DNA from: Pseudisothecium myosuroides
Taxonomy: Eukaryota > Streptophyta > Bryopsida > Hypnales > Lembophyllaceae
Assembly (NCBI GenBank): GCA_951799445.1
Contig: OX637287.1
Location: 54,956,756 to 55,020,755, forward strand
Direction of reading: 5' to 3'
DNA: 64,000 bases
The position numbers and the translations under genes were made by a program. The notes beneath the pieces were generated by a model. It ran no database searches and was not told the origin of the DNA. It was given only the letters and a program-made list of their open reading frames with translations. The first letter of the stretch is position 1. Each line of letters opens with the position of its first letter. Positions 34,896 through 46,080 of the stretch are shown piece after piece.

Positions 34896-35318
34896 TTAGA
34901 GCATCAAAGGTTCAACAGCTTGGTTCTTCGTTTGATTCTTCGTTCTTGAAAAATGAACCCAGTTTGCGTTGTTGAGGAAGTCAACAATCAATGGGCGATT
35001 TTGGACTGTATCTTGCTCCCACCCATCATAGACAAAGTCAGGCTCTTCTCTTAGTGCCTCTTGACAAGCTTTAGCGCTGCTCCATGCTCGAGCTGTTTTG
35101 AGTTGAGTTTCCATATTCTTGCTGCTCCATCCCATAGCTTGACGAACATAAGTCAAGGCACTTTGGATACGAATTGTTGGTGCATATGCATCCCTTCCAT
35201 GGACTTGTTGGATCAATTCTTGTAAACTAATCCTGAAGTTTCTAATGAAGATGTCAAGTGATAAGGTTTTGAAATCAAAAGAGCCTTCTAATGCCCTTTC
35301 GATGCCATCAAGGGTTAG
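34896..35318 (-). pseudogene. Gene fragment, possibly PMEI-like, truncated by telomeric repeat
   Basis: A 140-codon open frame on the minus strand reads LDGIERALEGSFDFKTLSLD, then KNMETQLKTARAWSSAKACQ and RPLIVDFLNN, ending TAG at 34896. Helical, with a pattern that loosely resembles the C-terminal half of a pectin methylesterase inhibitor domain (AWSSAKAC compared with AWxSAAxTxxxxC). That assignment is weak. There is no ATG at the 5' end; the frame begins directly in a CCCTAAA tract at 35311-35352, so the gene was probably joined to interstitial telomeric repeat when truncated. Confidence 0.35.
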
Positions 35319-35352
35319 GGTTTTGGGTTTAGGGTTTAGGGTTTAGGATTTT
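35311..35352. repeat. Short interstitial telomeric repeat
   Basis: About 40 bp of TTTAGGG and near variants in the same orientation as the terminal array, abutting the coding fragment at 34896-35318. Confidence 0.85.
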
Positions 35353-36533
35353 GGGTTACAGGGGGGTCCCATAGAGAAAATAAGTTCTTGCGTGTTTATA
35401 CTTTTGGCGATGTTAGTATACGGTTGGAATCACAATCCAATAAGAAAGACATCTGTGTAAAGCTTTTTTGAAAATTCTAAGTTATGTAGAAGCCCTAAAA
35501 CCAAAATTAGGGCTTAGGAAGCCCCAATTTTGACCATATACGACTCAAACTTTGAACTGCAACTTAAAATGAAGCTTTCTACCATCTAAGGCTTTGAAAT
35601 CATAATGTTTGAGTAATCTAGATTCCCACAGTTATCTTAAGCAAAGACGTTCAATGCATGCTTGTCACTGTAATTACAATGCTGTAACATGGGAATGTAC
35701 ACTAGTACTTAAGTCCACAAACAACCAAGTTTTACAAAGAATAACGGATTACAAGGTTTCTTCCGCAGGTGCCTTGGTTCGAAATTCTTGCCAGCCCTGC
35801 TACCATACAGAGAGGATAAGATATCCCATATCCATCATCATGAAACCAAAAAAGGTTGGAGGATATCTGTTCTGCTTAAAAACTAGATATTGCATAACAA
35901 GTAGAAGAACTGACAAGTTGCCAGGCAAGAAGATTCACCTGAGTCTTGGGTTTTGGATTTTGATCAGTTTTGATTATCAAACTTTGCTCCCTGTGTTCCT
36001 CCTACCTAGCGTACCTATGGACAATGTTCACAGGGAAAATGTCACGGGGATTCAAAGAGGTCACATAGTGACAAAGTTAGTTTCATTACATGGATGATTG
36101 GTGATTCTTGCTGTGAAAGCTAAGAGATGCAAACTTCATATTATTCAATCAAAGCAGATAGTCGAACTAACTTGTATGACGTCAAATGGTCAAGCCCGAG
36201 TGCCTGTGGTGTAAATCACGTGCAGTGCAAGCTCCAATGTCTGAAATCCAACGTAAGCATTCGTGATTTAAGATCAATATGACTACCCTGCCTCAACCCA
36301 CCAACTAGTCTGTTGAGGACCTGCACGTACAAGGAACTTCAAATTAAAACCCAAGCTAGCCAAAATATTGTAGCAAGCTTGTGAACTTCAAATAAAAATC
36401 ATAGCCAGTCAAAACAACGCAGCAAGGACAACACAAAGCATACTAACAAGTTATGACATGGTTCAGACCTGACACCGACTGGTTCAAACCTCTCACCTTT
36501 TCATCCATCGCTGGATTAGTCTAGCATCTTCAC
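35353..36533. other. No supported gene
   Basis: A 162-codon plus-strand frame (35609-36097) shows no recognisable domain or conserved pattern and may be chance. Exon-like splice signals occur, but I could not assign a protein. Confidence 0.4.
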
Positions 36534-36620
36534 TTGAACATGTTTCCTCGAGTGGCACAAAAAAAGATACGCTGCTCAAAGGCCATCTTCACCTTTAGGA
36601 TCACCTTAGAAGTAGACCCC
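36534..36620 (-). pseudogene. Possible V-ATPase subunit a exon remnant
   Basis: Minus-strand VKMAFEQRIFFCATRGNMF resembles the FERxLFRATRGN box of vacuolar H+-ATPase subunit a, with one extra residue and Arg-to-Cys changes. TGA follows at once. Only this one motif supports the call. Confidence 0.2.
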
Positions 36621-37647
36621 AACCTGTAATGAGAAACGCAAATGTTGATCACAAACCAATTCAGAAAATGAAGATCAATTATGCACAACAGTAGAAAATT
36701 GAATTCAAGCCACATCGACCAACTTGAACTTGCATAGAATCTGAAAGCCCGTCTACTGGAGTCAGATGAACCCCATTTAGAGAACTTCACTGTGATATCT
36801 GAACCCTAAGTAATACAGCGATTTTGAAAATGGACCATGGATCGAAGTCTTGTTGCCAAAACTGAGACTTCCAAATGAAATACTAGTAAATCTTATAAAA
36901 ATAATGCACTTGCAAATGAAAAAGTATCGTTAAGTCTAGCTAAACTTTGGAAACCACACTTGGAACCCTAGATCAAAAATTCTTGCAAATCCTGCACAAG
37001 AAACTGGTCTGGAACAACATAAGGGTTCCATAATTCAAAGCCACTTAACCCAAATTATAACACAAAATTGAACTGAGTTGAGTTACATTACCTGTCAAAA
37101 ATACAGATTGTTGAAAGTAGTCCAAGTCCTAACAAACTCGAGGTCAAATTCAGCCATGTGCCGCATCTCATGTTCACTACATCGTCACTTTGCCAAGCAA
37201 TCTACATTAACAAGATGGCACAAGTAAGAGAATTCAATCCCCATAACAAACGCAAGCCTACGTTCCAAAATAAAGATCCCTTTCAAATTTGGCCTACTTC
37301 AAAAAGAAACACATCAAACACTCCAAATTCATTACGATGGGTACGGATTCAAGAGAAACAAATCTTTTTTAACCGGTAAATAAGCCAACCTGCTCAAACA
37401 AATCTTGCTTACTACCATGAGGAGTCCAGTTTTGAATGGTTTCCAAGTTGTGGGTCCAATCATTCAAAGTGGTCCCCAGTATCTTCCCCACCATTCCCCA
37501 TCTCCATTCCGCAGTCAATCTGCACAAATTATCAACTCTTTAGAGAAAACTCTCAACATGCAGATTTTTCAATAATAGAGCCTTCTCTTATCACTACCGA
37601 TCTATTCACTTGAAATCAAGAGCAAACAGTGAAGCACAACACTCACA

Positions 37648-38220
37648 TAAGCTTGTAGAAATACAGGTGTCATTGTTCTAACATTGCCCCCAGTAAACAC
37701 CAATCATAAGGCACTGCAACAACAGCATCTGTCTCAATTCCAAATTCCAGCAGCCAGTTGACCCACTCTTGCCTCACAAACAACGATGGACCTATAGAAC
37801 AAGGACAACTGAAGAAGTAAGTAGGTTTGTAACTCTCGTATCCACTTAGAACCATCTCACCACAAAAAGCAGACGAACAAATTCCAATTGCGCAATGCAA
37901 AAAATAGCAAAGTATTCGCATTCTCCATTGCACAAAGGACCAAACATCAACAACAATGGCAATAAATGAGTCCACTTCACAAACCTATTATGTAGCTTGG
38001 ATTGAGCTTTGTGATGGCCTGAAGCCCCTTATCTTGTCACGACTTGCACTCAGGGTGGTCTGTTTGAGTAATAAGGTCAAGTAGCATACACTTCAGCCAG
38101 CAATTAAGCACTGATGATACCTGCCAGTTCAATCCAAATTGTAAACTCATGTTGACTTGGAATATGCTACAGAATCTAAAGAATTGAGGCCAAGTGGAAC
38201 AAAGCAAAGTGGCGGATCAT
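37648..38220 (-). pseudogene. PSAT1-like phospholipid:sterol acyltransferase fragment
   Basis: Plant PSAT1 (LCAT family) moves acyl chains from phospholipids to sterols at the ER. Two adjacent exons are clear. Exon 37985-38120 (acceptor CTGGCAG) encodes NCWLKCM, then TQTDHPECKS, TGA at 38037-38039, then GLQAITKLNPSYIIG, followed by a GTTTGT donor. Exon ~37648-37791 (acceptor CTATAG) encodes RQEWVNWLLEFGIETDAVVA and VPYDWCL, then TGA at 37670-37672 and HLYFYKL. Upstream, the minus strand near 38160-38220 keeps a trace of the preceding exon (LNSLDSV). The region carrying the catalytic Ser (GHSxG-like lid region) is absent. Two stops and missing ends make it a pseudogene. It continues the series of minus-strand gene fragments. 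Confidence 0.75.
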
Positions 38221-38599
38221 TAGATCTTGCCATATTGGCCCTTGCACGATAATGTCGCTGAAACTAGCCTTCTTTCTCTTCAATTGTGCCAAAACAAGTC
38301 TCCCATCACGAATGATTATGAGTTTAGGAAAATTCTCCCAAATCTCCCTAAGCTGATGTTGCTCGTCTCCCATGCTCAAATTTCAGCTGGATCGGATCAA
38401 GTTGAGCTAATTACCGTAGAAACAGAAACCCTTCCCCTACAATCGTGATGCAACTACAATACTAGCAGTTAAGAGGGCTTAACAAAACATTCCAAAAGCA
38501 TTCCCAGACTGAGACGAAACATTCCAAACTGAGAAGTCGTCTGCAAACAGATACCTTAGGTTCTCGATTTAGGGTCAGCGATTCTAGGAGACACGACTG

Positions 38600-41502
38600 C
38601 ATTGAGTAGCCTGATACGCCACGTACAGCTAGCCCCCATGCTGCAGATAATTCGCGGCACTCACAGCCAAGCCCATGCCGTTGATAAGTCGCGCCACGTG
38701 CAGCCATCTCCAAGGCTCAGCTGCATTATCTCCAACCATCCAGTCACTTTCCTCTTGGCAGACACCATTAATACAAGAGACTAATAGTAAAACCTGTGAA
38801 GAGAAATTCCCAATTAGAAGTATATAAGTGAGGACCAAAACAAAATTTGATATAGTTGCAGGGAAATAAGAACACTTCATAAAACATGAGATGGCACAAC
38901 AGAAATATGACACGGCGACCATTTTGATAGATAAATCAAAAGAGAAACAAAGAATGGTGCACTGCTTCATAGAGATCCAACAAAAGCATTCAACAATCCA
39001 AATGTCTGTTACCCCAGCACCCCAGCACAGCTTCATTTCCTCTCCTAATAGCAGCCTTATCTATCTACTCATTGGCCACCTGTAACAAGGAACAAAGAAA
39101 GTTATCACAACTAGAATAGGCACTTCAGATACGGTTAAGAAACTAGAGATAACTGCAGAGGTCAAGTCAGATCTAGTATCCACCGTAATAAAGCTGGTAG
39201 TAGCTTTCCATTCTGCCAATCCACAACTAGAAAGTAACGTTGGTGTTTCCGCATCACCTGTGCAAAAATTGAGACCATGGTCAGTTTTGTATTTCACAAC
39301 AATGAAGCAGGGGAGTTGATTGACCAAGATTTGTTTCAAAATCATAATCTGCAAGACCGAGAAAATGAGAATATCAGGAAAGCAAAACATACAGTGATGG
39401 GCACGTCGGATGGCAACTTCAAGAAGGTCTCATCAAAGCAGCCACGAAGCGGGGTTGGAGACTCCACTAAATTAGACACCTGCAGATGATCAATTCTTTA
39501 GATATCTATGGTACATAGATCTATAATATGTTTTACAAGTCAGTAAATTTGAAAGTACCAAAGATAGCCTGATTGAAACGAAACAGTAAGAAACAACGTA
39601 GATGGCTGAATGAAAATGTTGAGAGATGCTGTAAAATCAGATCGATTCTGACTAACTGTAATGATCCTCAATGACGCACTCAAGGCAGAACAAGCAACGA
39701 AAAATCAAAACATCAGCTTACGCTGGAATAGGGAGTTTTTGGTTTAACAAAGAGCGTGCTTCCGCATCATAAAGCTCAAATAATTGCTACATCCTCCCAA
39801 CGTCGGCATGCTCCAAGTTGTATGCGCTCATCTCTTTTCTGCCCCAGCCATCCAGTGTTTTCTGAATTATACTCACCAATACAAATGCTTCTTTCATATG
39901 TTGAACTATTATGGCATGCCAGAGTACGTAAACATATACAATCCACGAAAGAAAGGTAGAACTTACTCGTTCTCTAGAAATAGTTCTCCATAAGTAATCC
40001 CTGGGGCATATCATATTTTTTTGAAGTGGTCTACACCCTGGTGCAAGGTCAGCAAAGTGAAAGGTCTCAGATACGATGTTGGAATAAGAAAATTAGCTCT
40101 TGATTCAACACTCCAATCACCACAGCAAATATACACCTGAATTCACTCAACAGGACTGACAGATATGATATATATTCCGAAGGAAAAGAACAATGGAGCA
40201 TTCAAAAAGAACAAACCTGGAGAGACATCAATATTTGTTCAAGGCCGTAGGTGATCTCCACGGATACTGGTAACAATGGCATACTTCCTGACCGTCCAAC
40301 CAAATACTCAACATTTAACTTTTTCCAATCTTATATCAGGATAGCGTGGGTTAGATTGAGTTCAAGTCGACGTCGACGAATCTATAATCGATGAAGATAT
40401 GAATAGTCAATCACCAGATTACAATAGAAAATCTACACACGTAATGTATAACAAAACAGCATTTAGAACTCACTATCAAGATAACGGAGAAAGCTTACTT
40501 GCTGGAAGTACGTAAATTGAGTTATCTCCATGCTATCCATCCAAACTTCCCACCCTAGCCCCCATGCCCCCAACACCTGTCCACAACCCATTGTACTGTG
40601 AAAAGGTGTAAAGCTGAATCATCACCACCAACATACAGTTGATAAATCCACCCGCATCCCGTTAAATATTCTATTAATCTCGAGAGAGACATATGTACTA
40701 GGGTGGCCCTTCTACATGCGACATGTAATCCCTGCTATCACAAATCCATTAACTTCCATATTAATCCACATTTTCATGCAAGTATAGGCACTCCAATTAC
40801 TGAAACTGTATCACGATGTTTGCAAGGCATGAAAGCGACGTAGAAAAGAACGTACCGGACTTTCCCAGTTATCCTTTACAAACCGCACGTCGTAGGCCCT
40901 GCCCTTGATACCTGGAACAACCAGCCCGAGCTCAAGTTCATCAGGACACCGTTAAACCCCTCTATTAAATTAAAGTCAGCCTAACGGAGAAGTTTTCAGG
41001 AGCATATTTCGATGACACACTGAAACATACCCAGCGCTGCCAAGCTCCCCAGATAAAGCTCTTGAGAGATACCAGGATCTGGTTTTAATATAACCTGCAC
41101 AATACATGAATTTCAATTTATTTTTTCTTCCGAATCACAACGTCATTGTTCATGTGGTTTCATTCTCAAACAGATATAGTGGCCCGATACAACGAACAGG
41201 GTCAAGCAGATGGGACCTGAAATTGGATATGGCACTGCACCGTGTTGGGGTTGTCTCCATACCTACTATCATCAGGTCTAACACTAGGCTCCACATATCT
41301 GGAACATTTAAAGAACAGACCCAAGGCCTCAGTACGTGTTTCCCAGCTTCAAGTTCTGATTATAAGACACGTAGAGAAACAGATGCAGAAAATTAAAGCT
41401 AACAAAATATTGCAGAATCGGCAAGGATACATACGCAACATTCCAAGGCTCCAGTCCAAGTACTCGCAAGAACGTGGCCGGGTTCATAGTCCCAGCTCCC
41501 AC
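38600..41502 (-). pseudogene. Organellar glycyl-tRNA synthetase (EDD1-type) pseudogene
   Basis: The dual-targeted plant GlyRS charges tRNA-Gly in plastids and mitochondria and fuses bacterial-type alpha and beta parts. In order: exon 41435-41502 ([16 protein letters not shown], donor GTATGT), 41217-41298 ([18 protein letters not shown]), 41031-41094 (VILKPDPGISQELYLGSLAA), 40856-40911 (AYDVRFVKDNWESP), 40499-40576 ([20 protein letters not shown]), ~40217-40310 (PLLPVSVEITYGLEQILM), ~39966-40033 (GITYGELFLENE), ~39738-39838 (EMSAYNLEHADVGRM), ~39390-39472 (NLVESPTPLRGCFDETFLKL), ~39190-39245 (VMRKHQRYFLVVDWQNGKLL) and ~39020-39085 (RRGNEAVL). Splice phases join correctly across the first four exons. 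Lesions: TGA at 40011-40013, TAG at 39787-39789, TAG after VANE, a probable 1-bp slip near 39190 and heavy decay below 38.8 kb. The N-terminus and the anticodon-binding end are not recognised. Confidence 0.88.
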
Positions 41503-42149
41503 CTAAAGGTCAAACAAGAGGATTTATTGATGAATTTCAAACGCCACCATCCTGGGACCCATTCATAATCGACGGTTAATTTACTCGAAAGCAATCCAAA
41601 GACTAATTAATATAGCGCAAAAATACCTCTCCAATCTTGAAGGGCAGGACTCTCCCATCGTACCACAAATTTGGCACATAGGAGAGCAGGTTTCAAGAAC
41701 GCAGAAACCCTAGAATACTTCTACACTCGCAGACTTGTAAATTCTTAAACTCTCTCAGGCTCAAGTTGTCCTGCAATATTTACGCAAAATTTCAAATGGC
41801 ATTGATCAAGATGATTACCTCAGTGTTGCTGGATTGCATTACAACGCATCCTACAGACGTCCAATACTCCTGTCATCACCGAATTGAGAGGAAAAATCAG
41901 TTCCAAGGATGCACTCTGCCACCCAGACTGGCAATTCGGACTCCAATAAGCGACTAAAACATCCTCCTCCTTCTCTCTTGTAAAGTAACGAAGATCACGC
42001 TACTGCAGGACGTATGAGCTTCTTAATTAAAATTGCAATTGGGAAAGACCTGCCCTAAACCCTAAATCCCCTCATGGCATTGCAACCACTCAATCAAATT
42101 CCGGCTCATTCACATTGCCCCCAAGCTGCCAAATCCAGAACTCCTAAAC

Positions 42150-43310
42150 CCCTCTTTGTGCATTCCATCGAAGTTTGGCAATTCTAGAGAATCCAATCAC
42201 CACCAAATGAACGAGCTCCTTGCACACCCTAACCTGCAATCACTGAATGGCTTACTAGAAAGTGGACGCCTCGCGCGACCCCCACGACGCAACCTCCGCG
42301 GTATTTTCCAATTGCACCGCAGTGCTCTCCGCTTGCACGGAGCTTCGAGCACTCTAAACATAACTCCGTGCGGAAAGGGTAAGGCCATGTTGTTTCCCAC
42401 GGCACGCCACCTGAAATGCCCCCTGCTGCTGCTGGTGAGACACCCCAATTACTGAAACTCCATCACGATGTTTGCAAGGGAAGAATGCAACATAGAAAAG
42501 AACGTACCGGACTTTTCCAGTTAAATCGTACGTCGTGGGCCCTGCTATTGATATCTGGAACAACCAGACCGAGCTCAAATTCATCACGTGGACTCCAATA
42601 GACTTCAACGCCTGGGCATGAATCCAAGCGCCTTTCCCGATGGCCCCAGGCAAAATTTGCTCCTTGCCAGTGAAATTGTAACCCTAGTGCCAGGCTTCTT
42701 CTTGCGCCAACAACCATCGCGCACAACCTTGACCTCGATAGCCTTCTCCATGAAACATGGCAGTCCTCACGGCCCTCGACCCCCCGCGCTTTGACAAAGC
42801 GGTGGAGTCTGCCACCACGGAATTGAATCAAAACCCTTGTTCCACAGTCACAGCTCCCAGACACGGATGTGTCGCACCTGGCGTTCTCTTGCTCTTGGCA
42901 CCGCCACGGAGCTGACCCACAGACGCACAAAAATCACGCAAACTCTTCGAATTCCAAAACTTTGCTTCCGGATAAAACCCAAGAATGCACCAAACCAAGC
43001 AATGCAAGAATCGGTGGACACAGCCGTAGAACAAAATCCACTGAGAAGGGTTTCCGAATCCACAGGGAACCACCTCTCGCAGCTAGTAGCAACGAAGCAA
43101 GAGCTTGAAAAAACCCAGCAACTGGACTGCGGGTGCCCCTGCCGCAACAAGAATCTAGAATCACGTGATCTAGAGGGGATAAGGATCGCTTGGCCAACCA
43201 CAAACAACGGTGGACGCTCTGGGGCTTCAGAAATTACTGCAATTCAGAAATGGGAACAAGGGTTTAGGGTACAGCTCGTACCAAACTCGGAATACTACGA
43301 GAATTGATTG
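42150..43310. other. GC-richer segment containing a duplicated GlyRS exon
   Basis: About 42440-42590 repeats 40790-40953 at high identity: the intron, the TTGTTCCAG acceptor, the exon (AHDVRF then NWKSP, with three codons lost) and the GTACGTTC donor. The rest has many overlapping frames on both strands, typical of GC-rich non-coding or exon-derived DNA; I could assign none of it. Confidence 0.6.
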
Positions 43311-43559
43311 AACTGAAATGCGGCACTAGTTCACTCCCGTAACAGACTTATAAAATAACTAGGTATACTGAGTGAAACAGCGATTCCGTCCATTAGTTCA
43401 CCAAAAAGTAGTGAAGAGTACGCTAAGTCATTGTATACTAGGAAATTTAGAATCACGTGGAATACCAAGAGGTTGCACCGAAATCACAACCTCCTAAACT
43501 TGACTTCCGACAGAAATTGCAAAGACTGACGGCAATGTTGTAACACAAATACCTAAATT

Positions 43560-43760
43560 TACCACTACTTCAAATTCGGTGCTTTTCATACACTTCGCAA
43601 ATTCTAAATCAACCCAAGAAAACTCACAGCATTTGCAGAGGTTTGTCAAACCTCCATTCAACAACAGTCAAATGCCTTGGGCACTTTGCGGATAAGCTGA
43701 AGACCCCAGGCGCCAGGGAAAGTTCGGCGCTCTCCCATGCGATTCCAAACCCTACACCCT
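43560..43760. repeat. Repeat unit shared with 48.69-48.84 kb
   Basis: Blocks ACAGCATTTGCAGAGG, CCTCCATTCAAC, GCCTTGGGCA and CTCCCATGCGATTCC-AACCCTA also occur at 48690-48840. Here the CATGCGATTCC-type block flanks the CAGCAT block on both sides (~150 bp apart), so the two loci look like different phases of one tandem unit. Confidence 0.6.
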
Positions 43761-43869
43761 GATAATTTAGTAAAGAATACGTTAAGTTTACGGTACATCT
43801 CAGCTTGTGTACATAAAAACCCTACACCTTGATCATTTCGGACAAAAGTAAATAAAAACTGATCGTGTA

Positions 43870-45030
43870 CGGGTTGCAGTGTTCAGCAGAGTCTAGGAAC
43901 CTTGATAGGGTTGCAGGGTTTAGGGGAGTCTAGAAACCCTGATAGGGTTGCAAGGTTTAGGGGAGTCTAAAAACCCTGATAGGGTTGCAGGGTTTACGGG
44001 AGTCTAGAAACCCTGAAAGGGTCAGGGTTTAGGGCAGTCTAGAAACCCTGAGAGAGTCAAGGATTTAGGGTTTAGGGTTTACGGGAGTTTAGAAACCCTG
44101 GAGGTTTAGGAGAGTATAGGGTTTAGGGTCAGGGTTGAGAGGAGTTTAGACACCTCCACAGGGTCAGGGTTGAGGGGAGTCTAGAAACCCTGGTGAGGTT
44201 AGAGTTTAGGGGAGTCAAACAACCCTGATAGGGTCAGAGATTAGGGGAGTCTAGAACCCTGACAAATTCAAGGTTTAGGGGGGTATAGAAACCCTCACAA
44301 ATGCAAAGATTATAGCAGTCTAGAAACCCTGAGAGGGTCAAGGTTTAGAGGAGTCTAGAGACAATGAAAGGGTCAAGGATAGGGTTTAGGGTTTAAGGGA
44401 GTCTAGAAACCCTGAAAGGGTCAGGGGTTTAGAGTCTAGAGAACGTGAAAGGGTCAAGGATAGGGTTTAGGGTTTAAAGGAGTCTAGAAACCTGATAGGG
44501 TTGCAGGGTTTAGGGGAGTCTAGAAACCCTGAAAGGGTCAGGGGTTTAGGGCAGTCTAGAAATCCTGAAAGGGTTTAGGATAGGGTCAGGGTTGGGGGAT
44601 TCAAGAAACCCTGAAAGGATCAAGGATTGGGTCAGGGTTTAGGGGAGTTTAGAAACCCTGAAGGTTTAGGAGAGTATAGAGTTTAGGATCAGGGTTGAGG
44701 GGAGTTTCGACAACTTCACAAGGTCATGGTTGAGGGGAGTCTAGAAACCCTGGTGAGGTCAGAGTTTAGGGGAGGCGAGAAACCCTGATAGGGTCAGAGT
44801 TTAGGGGAGTCTGGAACCCCGACAAATTCAAGGTTTTTAGGGGAGTATAGGAACCCTCACAAATGCAAAGATTAGGGCAGTCTAGAAACCCTGAAAGGGT
44901 CAGGGTTTAGGGGGGTCTAAAAACTCTGATAGGATCAGGGTTTAGGGGAGCCAATATCTTTGATAGGGTCAGGGTTGAGGAGTCTACAACCCTTGAGAGG
45001 TTTAGGGTTAGGGGAGTATGTAATTTCAGG
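43870..45030. repeat. 37-bp telomere-derived minisatellite
   Basis: Units of ~37 bp contain GGGTTTAGGGGAGTCTAGAAA and CCCTGATAGGGTTGCA; TTGCA recurs at 43911, 43948 and 43985. Later copies diverge (CCCTGAAAGGGTCA). A larger section (about 44080-44300) recurs at about 44640-44870, which indicates higher-order duplication. Confidence 0.9.
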
Positions 45031-45187
45031 GTTTGAGGAAGATCCAAAACGATCAAATGCCACACACATTCAATGAAAACTATCTTAGATATTGTGTCCT
45101 TTGCAAAGGAAAATCACAAAAGATCAGCAGCACGAAAGAAGAAGAAAGTCTGCCATGAAATTTTGATGAGGGTTTACCCCCACACAC

Positions 45188-46080
45188 CTGAAACTTGGAG
45201 TCACGAAGTGCACTTTCGTTGAGTTCCTGGGGTATGATTGGCGCCGGGCCGTTGATGCGTTCCAGTCCGATTCCCTTCATAGGTTTTCCTTTCTTTTTAG
45301 CTGCCAACAGAGCTTTACTGGCCTGCACAAATATCTACTCGAGATTCAATTTCAACACTCCATCTTGTAATGAAACATTGCAAACAAACAACGAATGCAT
45401 GATTTGGGTGTAACAAAAACCCAGAGAACTAAGGAAGCGTTCACTAGGGTTTAGAAGAAAGTCCGACCTGCTGCATGAGGACATTGCTGTCACCCTCGAA
45501 AGTCAATCGGACGTCATACTCCGCTTTCAGCTGCCCAACTCGCTTGTCAGTTTTGAAGCCCTCGCCTCCGCACGTTTCTCGGCATTCCTGCAGCGCCACT
45601 CTTTCCTTCTTAGCATGTAACCCATCTGGATCCACCCATGCACACAATAAATAGAGACCGGTGGACTGAAAGGCAAAGAGTTTTCATTGCCAACCTGAAG
45701 TGTCCGAAGATTGTGCCACGAGAAGACGGCTTTGAGACCACTCGACAAGACTTGAATGACTTTCGACTGCTATGGTGTGCGTCTCACATACAAGTTCTTC
45801 AAATTCACAACAGCAAAGCTCATTGTATACCTGCAATCGCAACCGTACATAGTCACGACTATATAAGTCTAGTGACACAACGAACTCTCAAAAAGGGATT
45901 CGGATTTTTCCAATGGGACTGGAACTGATATATACTTACGTTTTGGCCAAAAGAGGGAGCAGCCAATGTCGATGACTCGGGTAGTCTGGAAGCAGCACCT
46001 CCGGCTAATCTGGAGTCACCAAGAAGGCGCGCCTTGCGGGAGCGTTCCGATTTGCTGTTGTTGAGCCCACCTTGCACTGG
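45188..46080 (-). pseudogene. ACX3-type acyl-CoA oxidase pseudogene, four C-terminal-half exons
   Basis: ACX3 is the peroxisomal medium-chain acyl-CoA oxidase of fatty-acid beta-oxidation. Exons on the minus strand: ~46070-45940 (RRAFLVTPD, stop, PEVLLPDYPSHRHWLLPLLA), 45830-45695 (YTMSFAVVNLKNLYVRRTP, stop, QSKVIQVLSSGLKAVFSWHN), 45587-45468 (ECRETCGGEGFKTDKRVGQL, then LTFEGDSNVLMQQ) and 45322-45188 (ASKALLAAKKKGKPMKGIGL, then NGPAPIIPQELN). GT-AG introns separate them, and phases match (LAKT/YTMSFA). CGGEGF and FEGDSNVLMQQ are the family's FAD/substrate-region signatures. Stops are TAG at 46005-46007 and TAG at 45770-45772. The N-terminal half and the last ~180 residues are missing; the 37-bp minisatellite lies where the C-terminal exons would be. 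Confidence 0.88.

Noticed and set aside
42197..43307. Many overlapping frames suggesting a compact gene
   Set aside because: Frames overlap on both strands, none has a domain, and part is a duplicated GlyRS exon with intron; GC content alone explains open frames.
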